Assembly: GCA_030550275.1 (NCBI GenBank)
Contig: JAUQPR010000013.1
Span: 1-59,249 of the forward strand
Direction: 5' to 3'
Origin: Bacteroidota bacterium
GTDB lineage: Bacteria > Bacteroidota > Ignavibacteria > Kapaibacteriales > HRBIN21
DNA length: 59,249 nt
Position 1 is the stretch's first letter. Each line of letters starts with the position of its first letter. Shown piece after piece: positions 40,275 to 47,637 of this stretch. A model generated the notes under the pieces. It was not told where the DNA came from, ran no database searches, and saw nothing but the letters and a program-made list of their open reading frames with translations. Both the position numbers and the translations under genes were made by a program.

Positions 40275-41039
40275 TCAGTTGAAGAGCCCCAGAAAGATGG
40301 CAAACTGGGCAGAGGCTCCGGAGAAGTTGACCTTCGAGGGAACCCCCTCCAGCCGGGCGATGCGGTTCTGCTTCCACTCGCCCATCGAGGAGAGCACGTA
40401 TCCACCGCCCAAGCGCAGCGCCAGGAAGGGTAGCGGAGCGTATTCGACGTAGAGCTGCGGGTGCACAAACAGCGCCGATGCCGCCAACCGGTGCAGGAAG
40501 GTGAGGCTGTCGGCGGTCGCCCCAATCTCCTCCCAGCGCGTGGTTGCAGGGGCTTGGGCAAGCTCGAGGGTCAACATTCCCCATCCTGCCGAGAGCACAG
40601 GCAGAACTGTAAACGAACGGAAGGGCACGATAGCGTATCCCAGGCTCAGCCCTGTCATGCTCACAGAGAGCTCGGCGGTGCGGGTGACCTCTGTGCTCCC
40701 GAGCGCGAAGGAGCGCTGCAACTGCTTGCTCCCGCCCACGCCGAAGATGCCAACCCGGACATTCGGCACAATGCCGATGGCGGTGAAGCCTTCAGCTCCG
40801 CCCAAGAAGAGCGGTGCGGAGAACCCTCCCAGTTCCCAGCTCTGGGTCTTCTGGTTCAGCTCGTCGAGCGTGGGGAAGAGGAAGATGCCGGCAAAGCCGC
40901 CGCCGATGCCAAAGTAGGGAATGCTGGTCTCCTCCGGAGCTTGCGGAATCTCCAGTTGGCTCAAGTCCAGCTCATCCTGTTGGGCAGCAGCGGAGAGAAG
41001 GCTCAGCAGCGCAGCGCAGACACACACGGTGTGCTTCAT
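40275..41039 (-). CDS. exported outer-membrane protein of unknown function
   Basis: This 254-residue protein has a signal peptide (MKHTVCVCAALLSLLSAAAQ). The rest alternates hydrophobic and polar residues in short strands rich in Gly and aromatic residues (IPYFGIGGGFAGIFLF, LRLGGGYVLSSMGEW), consistent with a small beta-barrel. The C-terminal residue is Asn rather than the Phe usual in barrels, though a Phe precedes it by one. I do not recognise a family. A TATTTTTG element lies about 45 bases upstream. Confidence 0.6.
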   Translation of the reverse strand: MKHTVCVCAALLSLLSAAAQQDELDLSQLEIPQAPEETSIPYFGIGGGFAGIFLFPTLDELNQKTQSWELGGFSAPLFLGGAEGFTAIGIVPNVRVGIFGVGGSKQLQRSFALGSTEVTRTAELSVSMTGLSLGYAIVPFRSFTVLPVLSAGWGMLTLELAQAPATTRWEEIGATADSLTFLHRLAASALFVHPQLYVEYAPLPFLALRLGGGYVLSSMGEWKQNRIARLEGVPSKVNFSGASAQFAIFLGLFN

Positions 41040-41083
41040 CGGCATGCCCGAGGCGTTGGACAGACAGTTCAGTGCCGTAGCTA

Positions 41084-41091
41084 CAAAAATA
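41084..41091 (-). promoter_or_regulatory. TAnnTTTG -7 element for the outer-membrane protein gene
   Basis: The minus strand reads TATTTTTG, 45 bases before the ATG at 41039. Confidence 0.5.
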
Positions 41092-41113
41092 CTACGGTGC
41101 GGCATCCAGCCTC

Positions 41114-42301
41114 TCACGGGGAAGATGGTGGGGAAGGGGGAAGGCTCACCTCGACGGTGGTGCCGCTGCCGGGTTGGGAGGAGATGGAGATGGCACCGCC
41201 GTGGAGCTCGACCAACCGCTTGACAATCGCCAATCCCAGCCCGGTGCCGCGTTCGCCGCCGGTGCCTGGCTTGACGGCAGCACTGAAGGGCTCGAACAGG
41301 TTCGGGAGGAGTTCGGCAGGGATTCCAACTCCCGTGTCGCGCACGCGCACGATGATCGGGCGGGACAGCGTGGGGTCGGTGGTGACCTCCAGCTCGACGG
41401 TCCCCCCGTTGGGCGTGAACTTGATGGCGTTGGTCAACAGGTTGGTCAAGACGCGTTGGAGCTTGTAGCGGTCTGCTCGGATGGGGACGCTCTCCTCCGG
41501 AAGGCGTGGCACAAGCTGAATCTGCTTCCGGTAGGCGCTCAGGGTGAGCGCGTCGAGCACTTGCACAGCAAGCTCGCACAGGTCGAACTCCTCCAGCTCC
41601 AGCTCGAGCTTTTCCGCCGTCTGGGTGCGGAAGTAGGTCAGCAGGTCGCCGATGAGCTTGAGTTGGTAGTCGAGCAGCTCGGCAAGCTTCGTTGCATGGG
41701 TGCGCACCTGGTCGGCATCGGTAGGCTCTGAAAGGATGAGCTGGCACAGACCCTGTGCCGTTGCCAATGGGGAGCGCAGGTCGTGCGAGATCGTTGCCAG
41801 CATGCGGTCGCGGGCAGCCATGAGCTGCTGCGCCTGCTCCAGAAGCTGCTGGAGCTGCTGCCGCTGCTGGTGGATTGGGCGCATGTCCTGGTAGAGCGCC
41901 AGAATCCCTTTCCGGCGCAGGGGCGTGCGCAGGACAATACCCATAATCCAGACCGGAATCCGCTCTCCGGAGCGGGAGCAACGGACACTCTCCGTGCCAA
42001 TCAGCTCCCCATGCAGTGCACGCTCGGTGAACTCCAGTCCTTGCGTGCGGAGCTCCTCCGGAACGATGAGCTCCCCGAGTGGGCGCCCAAGTGCTTCGGC
42101 TTCGGTGTACTCGAAGAGCCGGGTGAAGGCAGGGTTGATTGCCAGGACCCGGTCGGAGGCATCCACAATGGCAGCTGCCATCGGGAGATGCTCGAAGAGC
42201 AGGGAGAGGAAGGGCTCATGGTTGCGCCGTTTCCGCAGCGGTGGGAAAAGCGCTGCAGTGAGGGTGGCAACATACATTGCGGCGCTGCACATCGGCAGCA
42301 T
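41114..42301 (-). CDS. PAS-domain sensor histidine kinase
   Basis: This 395-residue protein has a PAS domain (about 35-140; FEHLPMAAAIVDASDRVLAINPAF), a Gln-rich coiled coil (HQQRQQLQQLLEQAQQL), a dimerisation/phospho-acceptor box ISHDLRSPLATAQ, and an ATPase domain. The ATPase domain has N-box LTNLLTNAIKFTPNGG, G1 VRDTGVGIP and G2 GGERGTGLGLAIV. No membrane helix is evident beyond a weak N-terminal stretch, so it is probably cytoplasmic. No response-regulator gene is adjacent. Confidence 0.88.
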   Translation of the reverse strand: MLPMCSAAMYVATLTAALFPPLRKRRNHEPFLSLLFEHLPMAAAIVDASDRVLAINPAFTRLFEYTEAEALGRPLGELIVPEELRTQGLEFTERALHGELIGTESVRCSRSGERIPVWIMGIVLRTPLRRKGILALYQDMRPIHQQRQQLQQLLEQAQQLMAARDRMLATISHDLRSPLATAQGLCQLILSEPTDADQVRTHATKLAELLDYQLKLIGDLLTYFRTQTAEKLELELEEFDLCELAVQVLDALTLSAYRKQIQLVPRLPEESVPIRADRYKLQRVLTNLLTNAIKFTPNGGTVELEVTTDPTLSRPIIVRVRDTGVGIPAELLPNLFEPFSAAVKPGTGGERGTGLGLAIVKRLVELHGGAISISSQPGSGTTVEVSLPPSPPSSP

Positions 42302-42370
42302 CGTTGAGATATTCGCAGTTGTACTGTTTTGGGTGCGCGGCTGGTGCGGCAGGTCCAGCGATTCACGACC

Positions 42371-44416
42371 TCATGGGATTTGCAAGCGCTGTCCGACTTG
42401 GATCCGGTCACCCTCCAACCCATTCCGGGCGCGCAGCTCTTCAACGCTCACACCGAAGCGCTGGGCAATGGAGAAGAGCGTATCGCCAGCTTGGACGATG
42501 TAGACCTTGGATTTTGCCGAGGGCGCCTGAGTTGTACCCGTGCGGTAGATGCGCAGCGTTGTGCCTGCCAAGAGTTGCTTGTTGCGGAAGCTGTGCGGGT
42601 TCCACTGGCGCAATTGCTGGACTGTCACGCCGTAGCGTTGGGCGATGGCGGTTGCGGACTCGCCCCGGCGCACGGTGTGGAACAGCACCGAGGGCTCGGG
42701 AGCAGAACCTTGGTAGATGCGCAGCCGCTGCCCGGCGCGGAGGTGGTCGCCGGAGAGCCCATTCCAGGCTTTCAGCTCGGCTACGCTGACGCCGTACCGC
42801 ATGGCGATTTCAAAGAGCGTCTCGCCTCTGCGAACCCTGTGGTAGCGGACAGTGCGGGCACCCGAGGAGACGGAATTCGCCACTGGAGTGGCGCTTGGAG
42901 CTGCAGACGGGGGATTCTCTGAAAGAGCTGCCAAAGCTTCCGGGGTGACGGGGATGCGCAGCCGCTGCCCAGCGCGTACGCGTCCGTTGGGCAGACGGTT
43001 GAGGCGGCGCAGCTCCTGCAGGGAGACCCCATAGCGGGCGGCGATGTCACCGAGGCTTTCGTGACGGCGTACCGTATGCACAAGCCAGGGCTGCTTCTCC
43101 TCCTCCGAAAGGGTCAACAGGCACTGTGCCAACTGGCTGGTGGTCCCTGGGGGGATTTTGAGCGGATAGGGGCGGATGTCCGGCGGCGTGGAGAGGGTGA
43201 GCAGCTCCGGATTGAGCTGGCGCAGGCTGTCGGTGCTGATGCCGATGCAGCGGGCAAGGGCGGAGAGGTTGATCGGCTCGGCAAGCTCGTAGAGCTCGTA
43301 GGTGTATTCAGGGTGGTAGGCAAGCTGGTTGGTCGGGAAGCCGTAGCGGTCGGGATTGAGTGCAATGAGGGTCGTGGCGATGTAGAGCGGCACGTAGTTG
43401 CGTGTTTCGCGCGGGAGGAGTTCGCGAATCTCCCAATACCCAAGCCGCGTGGCGGTGCTATCGGCGCGGCGGGCTTGCAGGAGGGCACGCTGGACGGCTT
43501 GGGCGCCACAGTTGTAGGCTGCCAGCGCAAGGTGCCAGTCCCCAAACTGCGTGTACAGGTCGCGCAGATGGCGCATCGCTGCACGGGTGGATTTCTCCGG
43601 GTCGCGCCGCTCGTCTATCCATGGTGTCACGCGCAGTCCGTAGAGCTCGCCAGTGGAGCGGATGAACTGCCACAGCCCGACGGCGCCAGCCCAGGAGACG
43701 GCAAAGGGGTTGAGCCCACTTTCGATCATGGACAGGTAGATGAGCTCTTCGGGCATCTGCTCCTGGCGGGCAATTCGGCGCATCATGGGGAAGTAGCGCG
43801 TGCTGCGCTCCAGCCATGCGCGCATGAAGCGGTACCCGCGCGTGGTGAGGAACTCCAGTGCCCGTTCCACGTACTCGTTGAGCACCAGCGGGACGGTGGT
43901 TCGGGGCAGCTCCCGTGCCGTGGTGGGGAGCTCCAAAGGCTGTACGCGGTGCTGGGCATAGGAGCGCTCGACCATCTCCAGCAGCCGCTGCCGCATGAGG
44001 AAGAAGCTCGAACCCGGATCGCCCCGGTCCTCAGAGCGGACGTAGCTTTGGTAGTCTTCGATGACCGATTGCAGGAGGTCGAGAAACTCCTCCGAGCGGC
44101 TTGCTGTTGGGAGCTCCGCCACGGGCTGCAAAATATTCAGCGCTCGTTCGAATGCGAGCACGGCTCGGGCGGTGTCACCCCGTTCGATATAGTGGAGCGC
44201 TTGCAGGTAGGATGAGCGTGCCTGCTCAAGGGAACGCTGCAGGAGCGTATCCTGGGCTGGAGCCGAGGGTTCATCATCGAGTTCGGCGAACTCATCGGGG
44301 AAGCGCGTGGCGTGCTTCGGTTCGATCGTCACGGTCCATCGTTGCTGGGAGGGGGTGGCGCTGGCGCATCCCCAGCAGGCAATTCCCAGCCATAGCACAA
44401 TGGCACCTTTGTGCAT
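42371..44416 (-). CDS. MltD-like lytic transglycosylase with four LysM repeats
   Basis: This is 681 residues from ATG 44416; the open frame continues upstream across tRNA-Leu and other genes and is not used. The lipobox ends WGC (C17) after MHKGAIVLWLGIACWGC. The SLT domain (about 210-360) has the catalytic Glu in MIESGLNPFAVSWAGAVGLWQFI, then LALAAYNCGAQAV. Four LysM domains follow (the first at about 450-495, the last ending at the C-terminus). The protein binds and cleaves peptidoglycan, probably from the outer membrane. A short TPR-like stretch (SSYLQALHYIERGDTARAVL) lies near the N-terminus. Confidence 0.9.
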   Translation of the reverse strand: MHKGAIVLWLGIACWGCASATPSQQRWTVTIEPKHATRFPDEFAELDDEPSAPAQDTLLQRSLEQARSSYLQALHYIERGDTARAVLAFERALNILQPVAELPTASRSEEFLDLLQSVIEDYQSYVRSEDRGDPGSSFFLMRQRLLEMVERSYAQHRVQPLELPTTARELPRTTVPLVLNEYVERALEFLTTRGYRFMRAWLERSTRYFPMMRRIARQEQMPEELIYLSMIESGLNPFAVSWAGAVGLWQFIRSTGELYGLRVTPWIDERRDPEKSTRAAMRHLRDLYTQFGDWHLALAAYNCGAQAVQRALLQARRADSTATRLGYWEIRELLPRETRNYVPLYIATTLIALNPDRYGFPTNQLAYHPEYTYELYELAEPINLSALARCIGISTDSLRQLNPELLTLSTPPDIRPYPLKIPPGTTSQLAQCLLTLSEEEKQPWLVHTVRRHESLGDIAARYGVSLQELRRLNRLPNGRVRAGQRLRIPVTPEALAALSENPPSAAPSATPVANSVSSGARTVRYHRVRRGETLFEIAMRYGVSVAELKAWNGLSGDHLRAGQRLRIYQGSAPEPSVLFHTVRRGESATAIAQRYGVTVQQLRQWNPHSFRNKQLLAGTTLRIYRTGTTQAPSAKSKVYIVQAGDTLFSIAQRFGVSVEELRARNGLEGDRIQVGQRLQIP

Positions 44417-44456
44417 GGGGCAGCCCTCCCGTTCCCGTTGACCTAAGCCCACCGTG

Positions 44457-44464
44457 CAAATATA
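44457..44464 (-). promoter_or_regulatory. TAnnTTTG -7 element for the lytic transglycosylase gene
   Basis: The minus strand reads TATATTTG, 41 bases before the ATG at 44416. A plus-strand element for tRNA-Leu lies 64 bases away. Confidence 0.55.
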
Positions 44465-44527
44465 CAAGCTCCGTGCCAAGAGAGCTGCCGCTACAGGCAT
44501 GGCGGGCAGTGTCTGCGCACAGCTTTG

Positions 44528-44535
44528 TAATTTTG
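44528..44535 (+). promoter_or_regulatory. TAnnTTTG -7 element for tRNA-Leu
   Basis: TAATTTTG lies 11 bases before the tRNA 5' end, so the primary transcript would start almost at the mature end. Confidence 0.6.
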
Positions 44536-44545
44536 CACTGCACAT

Positions 44546-44627
<82 letters not shown>

Positions 44628-44674
44628 CTCTCCCCGCAAGACTCCAGCGGGAAAGTCACAGCAGTGAGGGTGAG

Positions 44675-45265
44675 TTGAAACAGCAAGCGAATCGGGCGCC
44701 AGTAGTGGCACAGCACCGCTATCGGGTCAACGAGGAGATCACCGCACCAGAGGTGCGCGTGGTGGACACCCAAGGCAAGACCATCGGGATACTGCGGCGG
44801 CGTGAAGCTCTGGCGTTGGCACAGCAGCAGGGATTGGACCTGGTCGAGATCGCCCCGCAGGCAACGCCGCCGGTGTGCAAGCTGATGGACTACGGCAAGT
44901 TCCTCTACGAGCAGCAGAAGAAGGAGCGCCATCAGCGCCGCCAACAGCAGCAGCATCAGCTCAAGGAGATCCGCTTCAAGTCCAACACGGACACGCACGA
45001 CTTTGCCTTCAAGGTCCGCCATGCGCGGCAGTTCCTGCTCGATGGGCACAAGGTCAAAGCAACGGTGCTCTTCCGCGGGCGGGAGATTCTCTATACGGAG
45101 CGGGGCGAGGAGCTGCTGCAGCGCTTCTGGCAAGCCGTCGAGGACCTTGCCAAGCTGGAGCAACCCGCCAAGCTCGAAGGGCGCATGATGACGCTGATTG
45201 TGGCGCCCGATCGGCTCAAAATCCAGAAGTTCGCAGCCGAACAGCGGAGCGACAGCAAGGTCTAA
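44675..45265 (+). CDS. infC: translation initiation factor IF-3
   Basis: IF-3 binds the 30S subunit and proofreads start-codon choice. The 196 residues include VNEEITAPEVRVVD, the N-domain, a Gln/Arg-rich linker, and KEIRFKSNTDTHDFAFKVRHARQFL in the C-domain. The start appears to be TTG at 44675, after GAGGGTGAG; no ATG or GTG lies in frame upstream. A non-AUG start is a known autoregulatory device for infC. It heads the infC-rpmI-rplT-pheS cluster just downstream of tRNA-Leu. Confidence 0.94.
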   Translation: MKQQANRAPVVAQHRYRVNEEITAPEVRVVDTQGKTIGILRRREALALAQQQGLDLVEIAPQATPPVCKLMDYGKFLYEQQKKERHQRRQQQQHQLKEIRFKSNTDTHDFAFKVRHARQFLLDGHKVKATVLFRGREILYTERGEELLQRFWQAVEDLAKLEQPAKLEGRMMTLIVAPDRLKIQKFAAEQRSDSKV

Positions 45266-45283
45266 CGCATCTTCCCGACGACG

Positions 45284-45481
45284 ATGCCGAAGGTCAAAAC
45301 GAATCGGTCTGCAGCCAAGCGCTTTCGTGTGACAGCAACGGGCAAGCTTCGCCGGCAGCGCGCCTATCGGAGCCATCTCCTGCTGGGGAAATCGCGCAAA
45401 CGGAAGCGGCGCCTGCGCCGCCCGGCACTGGTCAGCAGCGCCGATCGGCGCCGGGTCGAGCGGATGCTTGCCCTCCGGTGA
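45284..45481 (+). CDS. rpmI: 50S ribosomal protein L35
   Basis: This 65-residue basic protein opens MPKVKTNRSAAKRFRVTATGK, the L35 signature. It lies 18 bases after infC and before rplT in the conserved order. Confidence 0.96.
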   Translation: MPKVKTNRSAAKRFRVTATGKLRRQRAYRSHLLLGKSRKRKRRLRRPALVSSADRRRVERMLALR

Positions 45482-45507
45482 TGTGAGCTCAGAGGTCAGC
45501 CAACCCC

Positions 45508-45852
45508 ATGCGTGCACGGAATCGAGTTGCTTCGCGGGAACGGCGGAAGAAGATTTTGCGCCTTGCCAAAGGCTATTGGGGTGCGCGCAGCAAGCTGCTA
45601 CGGCAAGCAAAGGACCACGTTGCCAAGGCGCTCCAGTATGCCTACCGTGACCGGCGCCAGCGCAAGCGGATGTCCCGCCGCCTTTGGATTGTCCGCATCA
45701 ATGCGGCTGCCCGGCAGGAGGGCACGACCTATTCCCGCCTCATGCATGCCCTGCGCACCAAGCACATTCAGATCAACCGCAAGCTGCTGGCGGAATTTGC
45801 AATGAACCAGCCCGAGCTCTTCCGCGCCTTGGTGCGCCGGGCGCTGTCCTGA
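45508..45852 (+). CDS. rplT: 50S ribosomal protein L20
   Basis: This 114-residue protein opens [28 protein letters not shown]. It contains [24 protein letters not shown], the L20 rRNA-binding and regulatory part. In other bacteria L20 represses this operon by binding its mRNA; I did not identify such a site here. Confidence 0.96.
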   Translation: MRARNRVASRERRKKILRLAKGYWGARSKLLRQAKDHVAKALQYAYRDRRQRKRMSRRLWIVRINAAARQEGTTYSRLMHALRTKHIQINRKLLAEFAMNQPELFRALVRRALS

Positions 45853-45876
45853 TGCGGAGTGCTCGTGCCCAGGACG

Positions 45877-46893
45877 ATGCAGGAGGAGCTGCAACAACTC
45901 CGAACCCAATTCGAGCGGGAGCTTGCGCAGATTGCTTCGCTCCAGGAACTGGAGCAGTTCCGGCAACGCCACTTGGTCCGGCGCGGCACGCTCGGGCAAC
46001 TGCGTGAGCGCTTCCGCCAGCTTCCCGCAGAGCAGAAGCCCATCGTGGGGCGGCTGCTACATGAATTGGAGCAGTTCGTACAGCAGCGCTACCAGGCGCT
46101 ACAGCGCTCCCTCCAAGAGCGCGCTGAAGAGCAGCTGCGCTTCGACCTGTGGTTGCCCGGACGGCGCTCCTTCCTCGGTGGGCGCCACCCCATCCAGCAG
46201 GTGCTCGATGAGATCGTTGCCATCTTCACCCGGCTGGGCTTCCAGGTTGCCGAGGGACCCGATATCGAGGATGACGAGCACAACTTCACCGCGCTCAACT
46301 TCCCGCCGGAGCATCCCGCCCGCGATATGCAGGACACCTTCTTCCTGACGCCCGACCGGCAATGGCTGCTGCGCACCCACACCTCGCCGGTGCAGATCCG
46401 GCTCATGCGCGCGCTGCGCCCGCCGATTCGGGCAATCGTGCCCGGTCGGGTCTACCGCAACGAGGAGATCACCCCACGCTCGCTGGCGGAGTTCCACCAA
46501 GTCGAAGGGCTGGTGGTTGACCGTTCGGTGAGCTTTACAGAGCTCAAAGGCGTCCTGGTCGCTTTTGCGCAGGCGTTCTACGGTCCTGGCACCGAGTACC
46601 GCTTCCGCCCCTCCTTCTTCCCCTTCACCGAGCCCAGCGCGGAGATGGATATCCGCTGCTTCCTGTGCCAGGGCACCGGCTGCCGAGTCTGCAAGGGCAA
46701 TGGGTGGCTGGAGATCTGCGGCTGCGGGATGGTCCATCCAGCAGTGCTGCGCAACGGAGGGATTGACCCGGAGGAGTTTCTCGGCTACGCCTTTGGGATG
46801 GGCATCGAGCGGATTGCACTGCTGCGGTTGGGGCTGGACGATATCCGCTTGCTCTACCAGAACGACCTGCGCATCCTGCGGCAGTGCCGATGA
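45877..46893 (+). CDS. pheS: phenylalanyl-tRNA synthetase subunit alpha
   Basis: This class II synthetase subunit has 338 residues from ATG 45877; GTG codons at 45859 and 45865 are alternatives. The N-terminal coiled coil is present. Motif 2 reads VPGRVYRNEEITPRSLAEFHQVEGLVVD, and motif 3 is GFGMGIER-like (AFGMGIERIALLRLGLDDIR). The substrate loop DTFFL and the GTEYRFRPSFFPFTEPSAEMDI segment are intact. The beta subunit gene is not next to it. Its stop overlaps the ABC ATPase start (ATGA). Confidence 0.96.
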   Translation: MQEELQQLRTQFERELAQIASLQELEQFRQRHLVRRGTLGQLRERFRQLPAEQKPIVGRLLHELEQFVQQRYQALQRSLQERAEEQLRFDLWLPGRRSFLGGRHPIQQVLDEIVAIFTRLGFQVAEGPDIEDDEHNFTALNFPPEHPARDMQDTFFLTPDRQWLLRTHTSPVQIRLMRALRPPIRAIVPGRVYRNEEITPRSLAEFHQVEGLVVDRSVSFTELKGVLVAFAQAFYGPGTEYRFRPSFFPFTEPSAEMDIRCFLCQGTGCRVCKGNGWLEICGCGMVHPAVLRNGGIDPEEFLGYAFGMGIERIALLRLGLDDIRLLYQNDLRILRQCR

Positions 46894-47588
46894 GTGTGGT
46901 GCTGCGAGCGCAGCAGTTGTACAAGAGCTACTCCGTGCGCGCTCCGCAGGATACTCCTGTGCTGCGTGGGGTTTCGCTGGAGCTCGAACTTGGGGAGTTC
47001 GTTGCCTTGGTTGGACCCTCTGGGGCGGGCAAGAGTACGCTGTTGCATCTGCTGGGCATGCTCGATGTTGCCGATCGCGGCGAGATTGAGCTCTGGCTCG
47101 ATGGGCAGTGCTACCGCTATGGGACACTACGCGAGGCAGAGCGTGCCTATCTGCGGAATCGCGTGCTGGGGTTCATCTTCCAAGCCTACCACCTCCTGCC
47201 GGAGCTGACAGCACTGGAGAACGTCATGCTGCCAGCGCTCATTGCGGGTGTGGGTTGGCGGCGGGCGCGGCAGCGTGCGTTGGAGCTGCTCGAACGCGTT
47301 GGGCTGGCGCACCGTGCGCAGCATCGTCCAGCCGAACTCTCCGGTGGCGAACAGCAGCGCGTTGCCGTTGCCCGAGCCGTGATGAACTCCCCAAAGCTGC
47401 TGCTGGCAGATGAGCCAACGGGGAGCCTCGATACGCTCAATGCACAAGCGGTGCTGCAACTCCTACGGGAGCTGCGGCGCGAGTTCGGCTTGACACTCCT
47501 CCTGGCAACGCATAGCGAAGAGATCGCCGCCACCGCCGACCGAATCCTCTTCCTGCGCGACGGGGTTCTGAGCAACGCTAAACCTTGA
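46890..47588 (+). CDS. LolD/MacB-type ABC transporter ATP-binding protein
   Basis: This 232-residue ATPase has Walker A GPSGAGKSTLLHLLGMLD, Q-loop FQAYHLLPELTALENVMLP, signature ELSGGEQQRVAVARAV and Walker B LLLADEPTGSLD. These are features of the LolD subfamily, which extracts lipoproteins from the inner membrane. No permease gene is adjacent, so its partner (LolC/E-like) must lie elsewhere. Translation is probably coupled to pheS through the ATGA overlap. Confidence 0.87.
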   Translation: MSVVLRAQQLYKSYSVRAPQDTPVLRGVSLELELGEFVALVGPSGAGKSTLLHLLGMLDVADRGEIELWLDGQCYRYGTLREAERAYLRNRVLGFIFQAYHLLPELTALENVMLPALIAGVGWRRARQRALELLERVGLAHRAQHRPAELSGGEQQRVAVARAVMNSPKLLLADEPTGSLDTLNAQAVLQLLRELRREFGLTLLLATHSEEIAATADRILFLRDGVLSNAKP

Positions 47589-47637
47589 GCTTTCGCAGAC
47601 GTCTAAAGCCCTCTGTGGGATAGCCAGAGAGCCCAGC

